Of a stretch of 64,000 nucleotides of DNA, positions 23,035 through 35,999 are shown in pieces. A program made the position numbers and the translations under genes. A model generated the notes under the pieces. That model was not told the DNA's origin, searched no databases, and saw nothing but the letters and a program-made list of their open reading frames with translations. This DNA is from Engraulis encrasicolus (Eukaryota; Chordata; Actinopteri; Clupeiformes; Engraulidae): the NCBI RefSeq assembly GCF_034702125.1, contig NC_085873.1, positions 52,310,376 through 52,374,375 on the forward strand. Direction: 5' to 3'. How positions within the stretch are numbered: position 1 is the first letter of the stretch; each line of letters opens with the position of its first letter.

Positions 23035-23135
23035 GGTACATTCCATTATGCAGTCTCCCGTCCTCCACTTGTGCTTGTGGCCTCGCTCCACCTCCGTGGA
23101 GAAAACAATAAACTTTCCCCGCTGTCTGCCCAGCC
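23035..23135. mobile_element. CCACTTGTGCTTGTGGCC MITE family, fragment
   Basis: CATTCCATTATGCAGTCTCC then GTCCTCCACTTGTGCTTGTG, GAAAACAATAAACTTTCCCC. It matches the inverse of 13425-13590 and the left end of 41728-41970. Confidence 0.7.
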
Positions 23136-23742
23136 AGGTTTTTCATTCACCACTCTGATTGCAAATGAGAAAATTACATTAGAATTGCACTTTTGCAAGA
23201 TATTTAATTACCTCCGCCAAGGAGGTTATGAGATCGCCTGAGTTTGTGTGTGTGTTGTCTGTGTTGTCTGTGTTGTCTGTGTTTGTTAGTTCGCTGCTAT
23301 TCCACTGCCTGACACAAGGTGCGCACGGTGAGCACTGAGCAGAGGCCTTCGCTGCCAGCTCCAACACCTAGTGCATTTCACTTAAAAAGTTGTTCATCTG
23401 CAGGCAGCCTTCATCCGCAGGCAGTAATCAGTCTTGTCAAATGAATTACCACCGCTACCAAAAATATTCAATTTGTGATGGGTGGCCTAGGCTATGCTAT
23501 CATTGCTGTTGCGAGAAGGACAGTGACCACCCCCGCAGATCGTTTAGGTTCACAATGCTGTCAAATTAATTACGTTGTCAAAAAAATATGGAATATGTGA
23601 TCATGTAAGTTCACAACGTTGTTGTGGACTGTGATTTAGGTTCACAATCCTGTCGAATTAATTAGGCTACCGTCGCTAAAATAATTAATGATTGTAGGTC
23701 TAGGCCTACGTTCACAATGCTGGTAAAATTCATTACATCCCT

Positions 23743-23848
<106 letters not shown>

Positions 23849-23883
23849 GCTTCCAAGGTTTCCCATGAAAACACATACACAAT

Positions 23884-25030
23884 AGGGTTTAATATTTTTT
23901 CCGAAAATGGCATGAATCAAATCCCGGGATCGGACGACCCATTTCCTGGGAATCCCGGGAAATCCCCTTTTTTTGGTTTTTTTTTCCTCCCATTTTTTTA
24001 TCTATTCATGTAGAGGCTATAATTCAATTGTCCCTCCCAAACTGGCATTTTGTATCAAGTTGTTACTGTTTGTATCATTATTGGGAGAAAAGAATTAAGA
24101 TTAAGCTCTACTATCCACCAACACAATAATAATGAAGTGTAAGATGATAGCCTGTGCGCAGCATGCAGCGCTTATCCATGACGGGTGGATTGTTGGTGAC
24201 GGTGACTCGTCTTCTAAAAAAAAGAAAAAACCTAAGCAGCCCTTACATAAAAGTAGGACACTGTTATGAAAACGAAATATGGTATAGTCCAGTGATGTAC
24301 CCGAACGCGTTCATGTTCAAGTTCAAGTTCATGAACGAGTTCATATTTTGAGCGAACGTGAACTGAACGTACACTATTTACAATATGATGAATGAACTAT
24401 GAATGCGTTCATTCTGGAGCCCATGAACGACACGTTCATTAGTTCTTCATTCCGTTCATTCCGTAGTTACCAGATTTCATTAATATTCCTGCAGAAACCG
24501 CGACTAAACACAATGTCAGAGAGTCTAATATTATGTCTTATCCATTCTCTCTGACAGCGTCAGACACCAATTCTCTCCGACTGTCTTTAGTCTCGTGCAA
24601 AGAGGCGGGACCAAGCAAACAGCAGGCATCGCTCTACTTAAAATCAGAGCGGCCAGCAACCAGCCAGCAGTGTGCGAGTTTTCTGATTTCCGGTGACTTT
24701 TTAGATTAACGCCTCTAGCGGCCGTCTTCTGGGCGTTCGGAATAAGTGTGGAGTGCTCTTGCTTCACTATTTAAGTTAAAATGCGCCGCGCACAGCACCA
24801 ACAACAAGAGAAAGCTGCCTGCTGGCATGTTGCAGGATGGCAAATTTTGCGCATGAGACAGAGAACAACAGTGCAGGAAAACGTTAGTCCACGCACCCGT
24901 TTTAAGTAGGCCTACAGTAACTGAAAAGAAGTGCATTTTTTTCCCGGTTTCCCGTCATGGCTTTCCCGGGAAAGGGGAAATTGTTTTGATCAGATTTCCC
25001 GGAAATCCCGGGTCCCGGGATTAAACCCGA
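23884..25030. mobile_element. Non-autonomous hAT-type element
   Basis: Perfect 8-bp duplications TACACAAT at 23876-23883 and 25031-25038 flank inverted ends AGGGTTTAAT / ATTAAACCCGA, with repeated CCCGGGAAAT-type subterminal motifs in both orientations. The interior has a palindromic GTTCATGAACG-rich part (24300-24440) and no coding sequence. It lies in the NLR intron between LRR and FIIND exons. Confidence 0.9.
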
Positions 25031-25119
25031 TACACAATCAAAACAATACACACACTTGCTTTCACCAGTACACTTGCTATGTTACAAATTGCATGAGTTA
25101 CAAGAGTTACAAATGCATG

Positions 25120-25125
<6 letters not shown>

Positions 25126-25195
<70 letters not shown>
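25126..25195 (+). repeat. (CA)n microsatellite
   Basis: CA run downstream of the hAT element and about 175 bp from the second LRR exon. Confidence 0.97.
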
Positions 25196-25197
<2 letters not shown>

Positions 25198-25369
25198 CAG
25201 AAACAACACGCATAGGCTACATCTTAACACATACACACATCACTGTAACAAAAGTTTCATTCCAGGGACCCATGATTCCTCACCCCTCATGTACATCCCT
25301 CCGATCACACACCCCAAAACCCATCACTGGTTTCCCCCCACAGGTCTGTTGTTGTGTGTTAACACTCAC

Positions 25370-25543
25370 TTTAGTGCTTCCAGTTTGCATCGAGGATCCT
25401 TGAGGAGTTCTGAGAGATACTGAACTTCTGTATCATTAATACTATTGAAACTGACGTCTAGAGTCTTCAAACAGCTGGAGGTTGATCTGGCAGCAGCTGC
25501 TATTGCTGCACAACTCTTCTCTGTGAGGTCACAACCCGCCAGC
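25370..25543 (-). CDS. NLR gene, second LRR exon
   Basis: A 174-nt exon, the standard unit of NLR-type ribonuclease-inhibitor-like LRRs. It follows TTTCTCTCAG and ends CTAAA before GTGAGT. The product includes LAGCDLTEKSCAAIAAAARS, CLKTLDVSFNSINDTEVQYL and SELLKDPRCKLEALK, one and a half repeats. Its leading G completes GT from the first LRR exon (GTG, Val), and its final AA is completed by G of the FIIND exon. The exon and its intron start (TGTTAACACTCAC next to AGGTCTGTTGTTGTG) closely resemble those of the first LRR exon, so the two arose by duplication. Confidence 0.95.
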
Positions 25544-25699
25544 CTGAGAGAAACACAATGACGCATCTGATTATTACAATGATTATTACCTCTACATATA
25601 ATAAACAAGCTCTAATTAACAGACATACACACAGTACATTGTCTTTGAGTGGCCAATACACACATGGTTCCGATGACGGTATTATTTCGTCCAATAAGG

Positions 25700-27160
25700 T
25701 ACTCTCTCTCAAACAATAAACAGGAGTGCGCTAGCTTGCTTAACATGCTGTCACGTCAAGAGGGTCATATGCCAACGGTAAGCTGTCTCTATTTCCATTC
25801 ATTTTAGATATCACTGCAGTTTAAGTTGCTGCAACTGTTTGAACCTGGTTGTATGCTTGACTAAAGTCTGCGCAGGTCACGTTTATTTTTAAAAAAATTG
25901 TGGCCCGAAGTTTGAAAACTGAGTAGCCTACGCAACGCTGTTGTGGAAATGTTTGATTCCAGCGTTTTCTCGTGCTGTTGGGTGCACCACGTATGCCGCG
26001 GGTGCATTCTGGGAAATGTATTGCAATTAGTTGCCTTTCTGTTTGTGGTGAAATCCAATTGACATAGACTGCCATGTGCTAGTAATATGAATGAATAAAT
26101 TAATTGTTGTACTTAGGACTGCTACTTCTATAGCACATAATTGTAACCTATATACTGTATGTAATGGGAGTCTTTTCTTGAGTTAGTTATTATTGTGACA
26201 TTAGAGGTGTAAAAGTGTGGTGTTGTTGCCGGAAAGCTTTGTTTAGACTAACTGACTGGTAACTACAACATGTAGAGTTTCTAAAGTATTGTTTATTGTG
26301 GAAGACATTGAAATGTGGCTACTGATAAATGACACTCCTCCTGTGTAATGTGCAATGAATAATAGGCTACTTCTAGCCTAGTAAACTAGCGCCACCCGCT
26401 GGACAGTATTTTTTGTTTGCCTGCGATTGGTCTAGCCTCGATCCGTAGAGGTGGTCTGCCACATTGCCCTGAATCTGGCAAACCAATCACAGCGCAGAGT
26501 TTAAAAAAAAAAATTCAAAGCGGGCAGGGTTTTGAGGGAGTGTCGACGAAGCTTGCGAGGCTGGGGATAGCACAACAACAAGAATGATTGAACTGCTGTT
26601 GTTTGACGTCAGTTTTGGAAGAATTATACTCAAGGTTTTCGTTGAAACTTGCTCATTTTTAAGACAGACTTTTTCGCCGTTTTACCAACAGGCTATAAAA
26701 TTTGGATCCACGTTCTTTGATGGTAGTAATTGTCAGTTGCGCTGATTGGTCAGAGCGTTGGCCTGTGGGCACAGACACGGTTTGAAAGACAATGGGTTGT
26801 TCTCTTTTCTTTTTTACTTTCTTTTTTACTAATTATTTACATCCAGATACAAAGTTACAAGCATGAAAAGAGACAAACAGCATCATAATAATAAAACAGA
26901 ATCAACATAATAAAAAAGAACAGCTCATGGGTTCATCACCTTCATTCTTTTATGAGTGTAAACAATCAAGTCTATTCATCCATCAATAGGCATATGCCAG
27001 ATGCCAAATGCCAGATCTCCAATGTGAATTTGCTTATTGATCCCAGCATGATCTCTTCTCGCTTGAATAGTTCCCTATCGTCATTTATAAATACTTGTAG
27101 TGGGCTACCCTAGGTCTCTTGGACCTTTTCAGATAGAATGGTTTTGTGAGACTACCGTTC
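25700..27160. other. Intron sequence, nothing recognised
   Basis: Between the second LRR exon and the L1 fragment. It includes an imperfect inverted pair (TGCGATTGGTCTAG / CAAACCAATCACAGCG, 26420-26500). No exon with NLR character is seen. Confidence 0.5.
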
Positions 27161-27183
27161 ACCTTAATTGTGGCAGTTGGTTC

Positions 27184-28010
27184 TTAATATAACACATTTA
27201 TACAGTTGACAGATTTTTCATCAAAACCAAACCTCTCTAGCACCATATACAAATAAATCCAGCTTACGAAGTCAAAAGCTGATTTTGCATCGACACTAAC
27301 TAAAGTGGCTCCCTTTCTTGTAGGTTGGGTCTCTTCTATTATGTGTATCATCTTCCTAATATTGTCCTGTGTCTGTCGTCCTTTAATAAAGCCAGTCCGG
27401 TCTTCGTCTATAATATCAGTCATGAATGTCTCAAATCTTTTAGAGATTATTGAGGTGTACATCTTGTGTTGTATTTAGTACTGAAATGGGTCTATAACTA
27501 CTGCATTGTTCTTTATCCTTACCCTCTTTTGGTATAGTTGCTTTAATGGCCTCTCTCCATGAAGTCAGAATCTTTCCTTTTTTCAATTGTATCTAAATGA
27601 GTACTGGGGATAACTCCTGTCTGAACATGTTATACAATTCTGAGGGGATTTATTGGCCTTCATCCTAGAGATTGCCCATTCCATTTCCTCCTAAGTTATT
27701 TATGCAGTCAGTAGGTTATTTTGCTCCTCTCCTATTGATGGTAAATCCAACCCGTCTAGGAAGTTTCTCATATCCTTTTCATCTGCCATTGTTGGTTGTG
27801 TATATACATTTTGATAATAATCCCTGAACACTCTCTCTTTTCCACCTGGATCTGTTATCAGGTCATTCGTCTGAGGATCTCTAATTTTGTACATGGTGTT
27901 CAATGCTTGTTGTTTCCTTATACGTCTAGCCAGTAATCTGCTGGCTTTAGAACCTCCCTCATAGTAAGTTAATTTAACAAATCTAGCCTTCTTTTCCACT
28001 TCAGTCAATA
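27184..28010 (-). mobile_element. L1/Tx1-like LINE fragment (reverse transcriptase part)
   Basis: Two pieces on the minus strand. 27700-28008 encodes SRLLARRIRKQQALNTMYKI + RDPQTNDLITDPGGKERVFRDYY, the linker before the RT. 27184-27462 encodes DEDRTGFIKGRQTQDNIRKM and LVSVDAKSAFDFVSWIYLYM, RT motifs 1-3 of L1-type elements. Frames are broken between them, so it is a dead, 5'- and 3'-incomplete copy inside the NLR LRR intron. Confidence 0.85.
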
Positions 28011-28877
28011 ATATGTTATCAATGTGTCTTAATTATCTGTGTTTTAATTTGAAGTTTAAAAAGCTTAAGCTTAAAGTTAATATCATCTTGTTTTCTTTGC
28101 CTTTTTTGAGATTTGGAAATATTGCATCTTATGTGTTATTTTGACCATTTTCAGATTTTCTACAAATAAATTATCTAAATGACAATATTTTCTTTCGAAA
28201 TTCGTAAGAAATTTTGTCGGTAGTTGATAGAATGTAATGACAATGTATGTTTTAGTCAAACCCATACCTATCCATAACAAAATCAGAAAAACGGAAGATT
28301 TAGAAGTGGTCTCTCAAGTTTTGCTGCGGCTATACATTCCACATTCCTCTGTCTCCACCACACGATCCTGCAGGTCTTTAACCTCTTACCCTGACATGCC
28401 CCTTTCCGGGACCGTCGATGGGCCCAGTTTTACAAAAAGCAAGTTGCAACATGTCACATGTTGTTATATTTTATTATGATCAATTTCCAGCCAAATCGAC
28501 CAACTACCCGTTATTAGTATCGCTTCAACTCTGTGCCCATCAAATTTGGGCAACTTTGATGCCGTTGTTAGCAAGAACAGGCTTTAGTTTTTAGCAAGAA
28601 CCTAGCTTAGCATTTCCAAGTCATTTGAATGGGAAGTTGCTAAGTGTTAAAAACGATCTCTGGAGACACATTTAAATGTATATTTTCCACACAGAAACGG
28701 TACAAATAAAGTCACTGCCATTCAAACCGTGCAAATAAGCCATTCAGTCAGCTTCCATAGTCCAAAAGGATATTTATTTGCTTGCTCAATGTGACGCGAA
28801 GAATAGTGCCTTGTTTACATCCAAGCTGCATCATCTTCTCTGACAATATTCCAGTTGTTGTTTTTTTTGGTGTGGAG

Positions 28878-31662
28878 TAGGGCTGTCTGCAAATAATCGA
28901 CCAATCGATGGTCGACCAAAAAAAAAAATATTTGACCGAATTCCGTTGGTCGATTGGTTGTAGGAAAAAAAATGCGTCAACTTTTAATTTGAAGGGCGTG
29001 AGTCGTTGTGACAAGGAAGACGTGACACGACAAGAACAGAAGGCATCCACTTATTTGACCATGTCTGGAAGACTATCTAAAATATGGGAACATTTCCAAA
29101 AGGACAAAGATGACCCAAAGAGGATTATTTGCAAAATTTGCAGTAAATCATTTGCCTATCACTCGTCCACGACGAACATGCATTACCACCTCAATACTGT
29201 AAGTAGCGTTGCCTGCTAGCCTAGCTATGTTGATCTGAAGTTTGAATGCAATAAAAAGATTAATTAAGTAGCCTACATTTTGTTTTTTGCTAATATTGGT
29301 AGGCTAATGCTGAAGTATCCAGTTCACTGTTTAACTTAGTAAATCTTAATCTATTTACAGGCGCATCCACTTTATTGCAACCTTGCCCCCTCCACATCGG
29401 CATCATCCTCCTCCTCGCCATCATTAACGCAGCAGAAGCTCGTATTGAAAACCACTCTGACTGAAAAAAGGAAGAGAGAGATAACCGACAAAATTGCCGA
29501 CTTCGTAGCGCTGGACATGAGACCTGTCAATATCGTCAGCGGTGAGGGATTTAAAAGTCTGATTCAATGCCTCGAGCCAGCCTACAGTCTGCCAAGACGT
29601 GAGACGGTGATGCATGCGGTTAAGAGCAAATACACCACAACAAAGCAAACACTTCAGACCAAAATAGAAAACTGCAAAGCCCTCAGCTTAACGACGGACA
29701 TCTGGACATCTAACCAGATGGAAAGCTACATGACGGTCACAGCACATTTCATTTCCGATAACTGGCTACTGCATTCGTTCGTGCTGGAAACCAAGGAGCT
29801 GGGAGTGAGCCACACAGCTGCCAACATAGGCGAGCGACTCAGCGAAGTCATGGCAGACTTTAGAATCCCCGCGGAAAAAAGGGTCGCTATTGTACATGAC
29901 AATGCTGCGAACATTGTGCTGTGTGCCGAGCAGTTGTCTCGCAACCCGTCATGGGGTAAGGTCCAAACTAATACCACACAGCGATCTGACCGCGATTTGG
30001 ATCTTACCGCAGTCCAGTGGAGGATAGCAGAGGACATCGTGTCGGTACTGAAGCCGATGGTTACTCTTACCAAATTGCTTTCACAAGATGACAATGTATC
30101 GCTCTCTGCCACGCTGCCCATGCTCATAAACATGAAAAGGCGTCACCTGTTGCTGCGCGAGGATGACAGTGCGGCCGCGACAGCAATGAAGAACACACTT
30201 CGTGAAGAAATCGACAAGAGGTGGGAGCTAAACGGGGAGCTGCAGACCAGCATATACATCAAAGATGCTGTGCTGGATCCGCGCTTCAAAAGCTTGTCAT
30301 TCATGGAGGAAGAGAAACGCGATGAGGCATACACTACGGTGTTTGAGTTAGCTGAGCGTCTAACTCCAGCAGAAGAGCCTGCACAAAGACCGCTAGATGA
30401 GGACGACAACGAGCCCATGCCTCTACAGAAGAAAAGGAAGCAGGATGAAATATCCATGCTGATGGGCACAGATGAAGAGCAGCAGGCAGAGGAGCAGAAC
30501 AGTGAAATGAAACGGTATTTGGAGGATAAAACAAAAGTTGAGTCTGGAGGACCACTAGCATGGTGGCAAAGAAATGAGGAGCGCTACCCGAAGCTGGCCA
30601 GAGCAGCCATGCGTGTTCACTCCATCCCTTCCACGTCCACATCATCGGAGCGCATCTTTTCCAAGGCCGGCTTCATTGTGAACAAGACGCGGAGTTCACT
30701 TCTCCCGGACAATGTGGACAAATTGGTCTTCCTTTCTCACAATTTGAGAAAACTTAGAGCCGAGGACAAATCACTGTGAGTTTCTTTTATTATGCAAGGC
30801 TACGTTGGTCTGTTAATTTGCACTGTTTAAATTAGGCCTAGGCGCTAGGTATTAGTTGTTAAGAGAGCTATGTTTGCCCATTTTATATTCATTAAGTTAT
30901 TCTTTTAGCAGAGTTGCCCTCGGTCTCTGTGACTGGTTAAACTAACACTAAGAATTTCAAGTGTTTCCGTTCGGCCGATTATTGCCGGTTGTTAAGTTTT
31001 AAAACTAAGGTAGCCTACTTAAAACATTTATCTTTGGAAGCAATCATATTTTTTTCGTTATGTACATTTCTTAAAGAAACAAAAATGTTTTTTTTTATTA
31101 TTATTATTATTTCAGGCCTGCTGGCCTATTTGTTCTGTTCACCATGAACAGGAGGTGTGTGGCACGTAGGCCTACTTTAAATAAATATTCAGAATGTTCA
31201 AAGTTCGTCTGTCTTTTCTGATTATTTTTGTGACACATTCAGAATTTCAAAATCTGAAATAATTTGTAAAGGGGACAGGTTTAGGATTATGATCCTGCTG
31301 TGCGCTTGTCTGCTGTGCGCTTGTCATAATGTCACTGACGTCGGGTTTTTTCACTCTCCGTCTGAGAGAAGAACTAAGCTGTCAATTGTTTGCTATATCA
31401 GCTATATCAGATATGTATGCTAGATCAGAATCAGAAAACATTTTATCATTCAGTCACGAGGCTAGTGGTAAATGCACATAGATACTGGCAGCCGGGCATT
31501 AAAAATAATAATAAAAAAATAAAATAAAATAAAAAGCCGGGCATTAAAAAAAAAAACATTTTTTTTTGGGGGGGGGGGGGGGTTTGGGGCGATTAATCGA
31601 TTAGTCGGAGTAAATGACAGCCTCTGGTCGACCAACGAAATCCTTGGTCGTGGACAGCCCTA
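28878..31662 (+). mobile_element. hAT transposon with transposase gene
   Basis: Perfect 8-bp duplications GTGTGGAG at 28870-28877 and 31663-31670 flank TAGGGCTGTC...GGACAGCCCTA ends. Subterminal TGGTCGACCAA motifs lie in both orientations. It is 2785 bp long and carries a two-exon transposase. A G-run near 31567-31582 lies near the right end. It sits in the intron between the two LRR exons, opposite in orientation to the NLR gene. Confidence 0.95.
29061..30779 (+). CDS. hAT transposase (BED finger, internally shortened)
   Basis: Exon 1 (29061-29198, 46 codons) begins MSGRLSKIWEHFQKD and carries a BED zinc finger (CKICSKSFAYHSSTTNMHYH). The donor ACT before GTAAGT and the acceptor TTTACAG join it in phase 0 to exon 2 (29361-30779, 472 codons and stop). 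Exon 2 has the first catalytic-Asp region (LTTDIWTSNQMESYMTVTAH), the second (HDNAANI) and the C-terminal dimerisation domain (IPSTSTSSERIFSKAGFIVN). Between HDNAANI...WGK and LDLTAVQW the usual segment with the CxxH and RWNS motifs is not visible. The protein is 518 residues, shorter than most of its class. The frame stays open, so the loss is in frame. Catalytic activity is doubtful, although DNA binding and dimerisation could remain. Confidence 0.85.
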
Positions 31663-31670
31663 GTGTGGAG

Positions 31671-32837
<1,167 letters not shown>

Positions 32838-32883
32838 ATCACTGCCTCTCCCCACAGGTCTGTTGTTGTGTGTTAACACTCAC

Positions 32884-33057
32884 ACTAGTGTCTCCAGTTT
32901 GCATTGAGGATCTTTGAGGAGTTCTGAGAGATACTGAACTCCTGTATCATGAATCCTATTCTGACTGAGCTCTAGTGTCTTCAAACTGCAAGAGGTTGAT
33001 CTGGCAGCAGCTGCTATTGCAGCACAACTCTTCTCTGTGAGGGAACAATTCCACAGC
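32884..33057 (-). CDS. NLR gene, first LRR exon
   Basis: 174 nt after the acceptor TTTCTCCCAG, ending CTAGT before GTGAGT. It encodes LWNCSLTEKSCAAIAAAARS, SLKTLELSQNRIHDTGVQYL and SELLKDPQCKLETLV. The first base completes TC from the NACHT exon (TCG, Ser). LRRs of this kind fold behind the NACHT module and hold the receptor inactive or sense ligand. Only two LRR exons are found in the gene, a short array, as in NLRP1-type receptors. Further exons could have been missed in the repeat-rich 7-kb intron that follows. Confidence 0.95.
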
Positions 33058-33392
33058 CTGGGAGAAACATAGAGACACATGTGATTATTACACACACTTA
33101 CCTCTACATAACACACACTCACTCTCATTAACAGACATGCACACTGTACACTGGCCATGAGTGGCTGACAAACACACGGTCTTCCCATGAAAACAAACAC
33201 ACACACACGCACACACACACACACACACACACAGAGTTCAACATTATCTATGAGTGGATACATGGTCTTCCCGTGAAAAGAGAGCGAGACCGAGAGATGG
33301 ATCTCATACTGCAATGGTTCCCAAACTGGGGGACGGGACCCCTGCTCCACTAGCCTGAATTAGATCTGCAACAGCAGCTGTAGCTGTGTGTG

Positions 33393-33394
33393 TG

Positions 33395-33484
<90 letters not shown>
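33393..33484 (+). repeat. (GT)n microsatellite
   Basis: GT run flanked by CAACAGCAGC(C/T) copies on both sides, in the NACHT-LRR intron. Confidence 0.97.
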
Positions 33485-33486
<2 letters not shown>

Positions 33487-33511
33487 TGCAACAGCAGCCT
33501 TCACACAAATG

Positions 33512-33542
<31 letters not shown>

Positions 33543-33724
33543 GATTATTTTTTTCTCAACAGGAGCTCTACAGGCCCCTAGGGGGGTGTTGAAAAGGACA
33601 CAGCTGAGGACTAGTAGCTAACTGGATTATGGCTACTGTGTTATTGAGCAAGGCTCCTAACCCAACACAGCTCCCTTGTGATGTGCCGTTGAGTAAGGCT
33701 CCTAACCTAACACTGCACCCTAGT

Positions 33725-34010
33725 GATTAAGTATGATTGTTATGAACACAGCAAAGAAGATCATTGGAGCACCACTCCCCTCCCTACAGGACATTTACAC
33801 CACCCGCCTCACCCGCAAAGCACTGATGATTATCAAGGACACAAGCCACCTGGCACACAAACTGTTCAGTCTGCTGCCCTCTGGAAAGAGGTACAGGTGC
33901 CTCTGCTCCGGTACCACCAAGCTAGCAAAGAGCTTCATACACCAAGCAGTCAGAATGCTGAAACACTCTTAACCCACCCTTCCATCACTGATGGCCCCCC
34001 TCCCAACACT
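33725..34010 (+). mobile_element. 5'-truncated LINE (Rex/L2-like) C-terminal fragment
   Basis: Encodes NTAKKIIGAPLPSLQDIYTT then LTRKALMIIKDTSHLAHKLF and LLPSGKRYRC...AVRMLKHS, the conserved end of the same LINE class as 52110-52930. It stops at TAA and continues briefly as 3' UTR. The preceding GAGCAAGGCTCCTAAC copies (33640-33720) are SINE-like scraps. Confidence 0.85.
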
Positions 34011-34133
34011 ATATCGTGATTGCACATTCTACTTACACTAACTCAACTAAACAGACACACATACACACAGACACACACACACACACAGAGACTGACCTAA
34101 CTCAAAAGCACACACACACAAACACAAACTTAC

Positions 34134-35999
34134 GATGCTGATGTGGCCTTTGACATGACGACTGGCACCAGCTTCTTAAGGACGTCATCTGGGCTGAGGA
34201 GGTCAGTCAGATCCTCTTCTGGTGTCTTTATGTACTTCTGCAGGTCAAAGCTATCCAGCTGCCCTTCTGATAACTCAAACCTAAACTTTTTAGTCTCCCA
34301 CTGACCTGGTAAGAGCATCTCTACAGTCAGCTCTCCTGAGCGCCTGTAAATGTGCTCCACTACAGCATGCTGATTAAGCTCATTCAGACAGTAGAACAGG
34401 TTGATCTTTCTATCAGACTTTGACTCATGTCTAATCTTATGCTTGACATGCTGGACTGTTTGCTCTAAGCTCTGTGGTTGGCTATTGGTCTGTGACTTTA
34501 AATGTCTTAAGAGCCTCTGATTGGACTCCAGTGAGAGGCCCAGAAGGAAGCGGAGGAAAAGGTCTAGGTGTCCGTTCTCACTCTGCAAGGCCAGATCCAC
34601 TGCAGTCTTGTGTAGGTCTTCAAGTGTGGCGGCTCGGAACAGAGCAGAGAGATGAGAGGGTTCATGTTGGTGTGGTATGTTTCCGGCACTGTTGCAGAAG
34701 CAGAGGAACACATATAATGCTGCAAGGAATTCCTGGATGGTCAGATGCACAAAGCAGAACACTCTCCCATGGCACAGACCAGCCTCCACTCTGAAGATCT
34801 GTGTACACACTCCTGAGTACAGAGATGCTTCTGTGACATCAATGCCCCTCTCCCTCAGGTCTTCCTCATAGAAGATCAGATTTCCCTTCTCCAGCTGTTG
34901 GAAAGCCAGTTTCCCCAGTTTGAAAACCATCTCTTCATCTGTCTCTCTTCTCTCTGTGTACTTCTCTTTCTTGATGCAAATATGAATGTTCAGGAAGCGA
35001 GTGTACATCTGAGCGAGAGTCCTCGGCATTTCTCCTCTCTTTGATGTTTTCTCTGCAACAGTGGCCAAAATCCCGGCGAAAACTGGAATGTGGCACATGA
35101 TGTAAAGGCTTCTGGATGACTTCAGATGTCTGATGACTCGCATGGCCAGGTTCTCATCACTGATTCTCTTCTTGAAGTAGTCATCTTTTTGTGGGTCGTT
35201 GAACCCCCTAATTTCTGTCACCTGGTCCACACACTCAGGAGGGATCTGACCAGCTGCTGCTGGTCGGGTGGTGATCCAGACGAGAGCGGAGGGAAGTAGA
35301 TTCCCAGTGATGAGGTTGGTCAGAAGTACATCTACCGAGGCTGTCTCTGACACTTCACAACACCTTGGGTTGGAGCAGAAATCTAGAGGTAGTCTGCACT
35401 CATCCAGACCATCAAAGATGAACAGAGTTTTGCTTTCAGAAGTGGAGAGCACTTTCAGATCTTTCATTTGTGTGAAAAAGCATTGAACAAGCTCCACCAG
35501 ACTGAGTTTTGTATTCTTCATCAGGTTCAGCTCTCGGAAAGGAAGAGGTAAAATGAAGTGAATGTCCTGATTGGTTTCTCCTTCAGTCCAGTCCAGAATG
35601 AACTTCTGCACGGAGATGGTTTTTCCGATGCCTGCCACTCCCTTTGTCAGTACTACTCTGATGGGTTTTTGTTGCCAAAGAGCCATTTGTGGATGTAAGG
35701 GTTTAAAGATGTCACTGCATTTGATTGGTCTGTCATCAGTACCCTCCTCTCCCCCATCAGACTCCTCTCCTTCCTCATTATCACTCATATAACTGTATTT
35801 GCTATAGAACATGGATGCTCTGTCTATCTGTCTGACCTCATGTTCTTCATTGACCCCTCCACTCCCCCCGTTTGTGATGTAGAGATCTGTGTAAATGTCC
35901 TGGAGGAGTCTGGCGTCTCCCTGGTGTGATGCTCCTTCAACCAGATGTTGACACTTCTCCTTCAGAAATGACCTGAGCTCTGCCTCCTCTGGTTTCAAT
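34134..35999 (-). CDS. NLR gene, FISNA-NACHT exon
   Basis: The nucleotide-binding core of a fish NLR, a cytosolic ATP-dependent oligomerising sensor. The 1866-nt exon (1 + 621 codons + 2) starts after TTGATCCAG and ends GCATC before GTAAGT. Its first base completes AG of the N-terminal exon (AGA, Arg). Order: FISNA about 1-70 (KPEEAELRSFLKEKCQHLVE, LLQDIYTDLYIT); an acidic stretch at 72-90 (SDNEEGEESDGGEEGTDDR); Walker A GVAGIGKT at 120-127; Walker B LFIFDGLDE at 192-200; sensor region VWITTRPAA; then winged-helix and helical parts (FVHLTIQEFLAALYVF). No stops or frameshifts, so nucleotide binding should be intact. There is no in-frame ATG at the exon start, consistent with an upstream coding exon. 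Confidence 0.97.
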
